NCBI GenBank assembly: GCA_905250885.1
Contig: CAJNOQ010001650.1
Location: forward strand, 1-29,646
DNA length: 29,646 bases
Reading direction: 5' to 3'
From: Didymodactylos carnosus
Lineage: Eukaryota > Rotifera > Eurotatoria > Philodinida > Philodinidae
Shown: in pieces, positions 29,263 to 29,646 of the stretch
Layout: each line of letters starts with the position of its first letter
How positions within the stretch are numbered: the first letter of the stretch is position 1
Made by a program: the position numbers and the translations under genes
Notes under the pieces: generated by a model
Database searches by the model: none
What the model was told of the DNA's origin: nothing
Seen by the model: only the letters and a program-made list of their open reading frames with translations

Positions 29263-29646
29263 TGGAAAGAGGAGATGAAGACGTATTGAACCATATATTA
29301 CTGATTTTTCTAACCTGTTCTTTGTAAGGTTTTTAGTTGACCTTTTAAAGAACAAAGCTATCCCATGAGTTGTTTACAGTGAATTTCCAATAATCAGGTT
29401 CACATTCAAGCCGCTAATCAAAGATCTATAAACTGCGAAAGACTCAGGTGTAAATTTAATTATTTGAGGATAATACATATTCCAGACGAACCTCTACTAC
29501 GGTTTTCGATCAACTTTTCTGTTTTTTCTTTTTCTCATAAAAAAAGCATTTTTCCGACGGTTAGAAAATTGAATAAAAACACTTCAGAAATCATATTAGA
29601 AAAATCAGTAATCTACAGTTCGATGCGCCTTCATCTCCTCTTTCCA
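29263..29646. mobile_element. inverted-repeat element truncated by the window edge
   Basis: The left arm 29263-29317 begins tggaaagaggagatgaag and includes attactgatttttctaa. The right arm 29590-29646 is its reverse complement and reaches the last base, so the element may continue beyond. The interior of about 270 bp has no coding capacity. Confidence 0.65.

Overview
The window is AT-rich, sparsely genic invertebrate DNA. The best-supported genes have GT-AG introns of 63 to 88 bp. One is a clear metazoan nuclear gene for a mitochondrial ribosomal protein. The rest of the window is crowded with short non-autonomous inverted-repeat elements. Five of the six best start codons lie 1 to 10 nt downstream of a 3' splice-site AG (the sixth is 20 nt away), as expected where spliced-leader trans-splicing occurs. 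Together these traits fit a rotifer, probably a bdelloid. That assignment is an inference: no diagnostic marker gene is present and another trans-splicing invertebrate is possible.

Layout: 1-2.6 kb is gene-free and holds a hAT-like miniature element (684-1432). At 2.7-5.2 kb on + lie three small intronless genes: a hydrophilic orphan, then two tandem, diverged paralogs each with an N-terminal and a C-terminal membrane segment, spaced like an operon. At 5.9-6.5 kb on - is a two-exon MRPS24 (uS3m) gene. A decayed coding remnant lies at 7.26-7.5 kb and foldback elements at 8.4-8.8 kb. At 9.5-10.0 kb on - is a two-exon neuropeptide precursor whose peptides would mature to short Y(L/W)V-amides. 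From 10.5 to 13.5 kb there are isolated candidate exons on both strands around a 519-bp foldback element. From 12.8 to 16.3 kb no confident gene is visible. From 16.3 to 20.7 kb there is a nested series of inverted-repeat elements. At 23.6-25.5 kb on - is a large intronless gene for a secreted, probably GPI-anchored protein with two 8-cysteine Ly6-like modules and a Thr-rich mucin stalk. A 189-bp internal fragment of that gene recurs at 26.5-26.7 kb, sandwiched between a 68-bp palindrome and a 0.9-kb foldback element. The last 2 kb hold more repeats, including an inverted repeat that runs to the window edge.

The genes do not form one pathway. The most notable item is the neuropeptide precursor, visible only when two exons are joined: three small Y-L-V-G-K/R units in exon 2 and one Y-W-V-G-K-R unit in exon 1, separated by dibasic sites and an acidic spacer. 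Next are the paralogous two-membrane-segment pair and the gene-fragment capture beside the palindrome.
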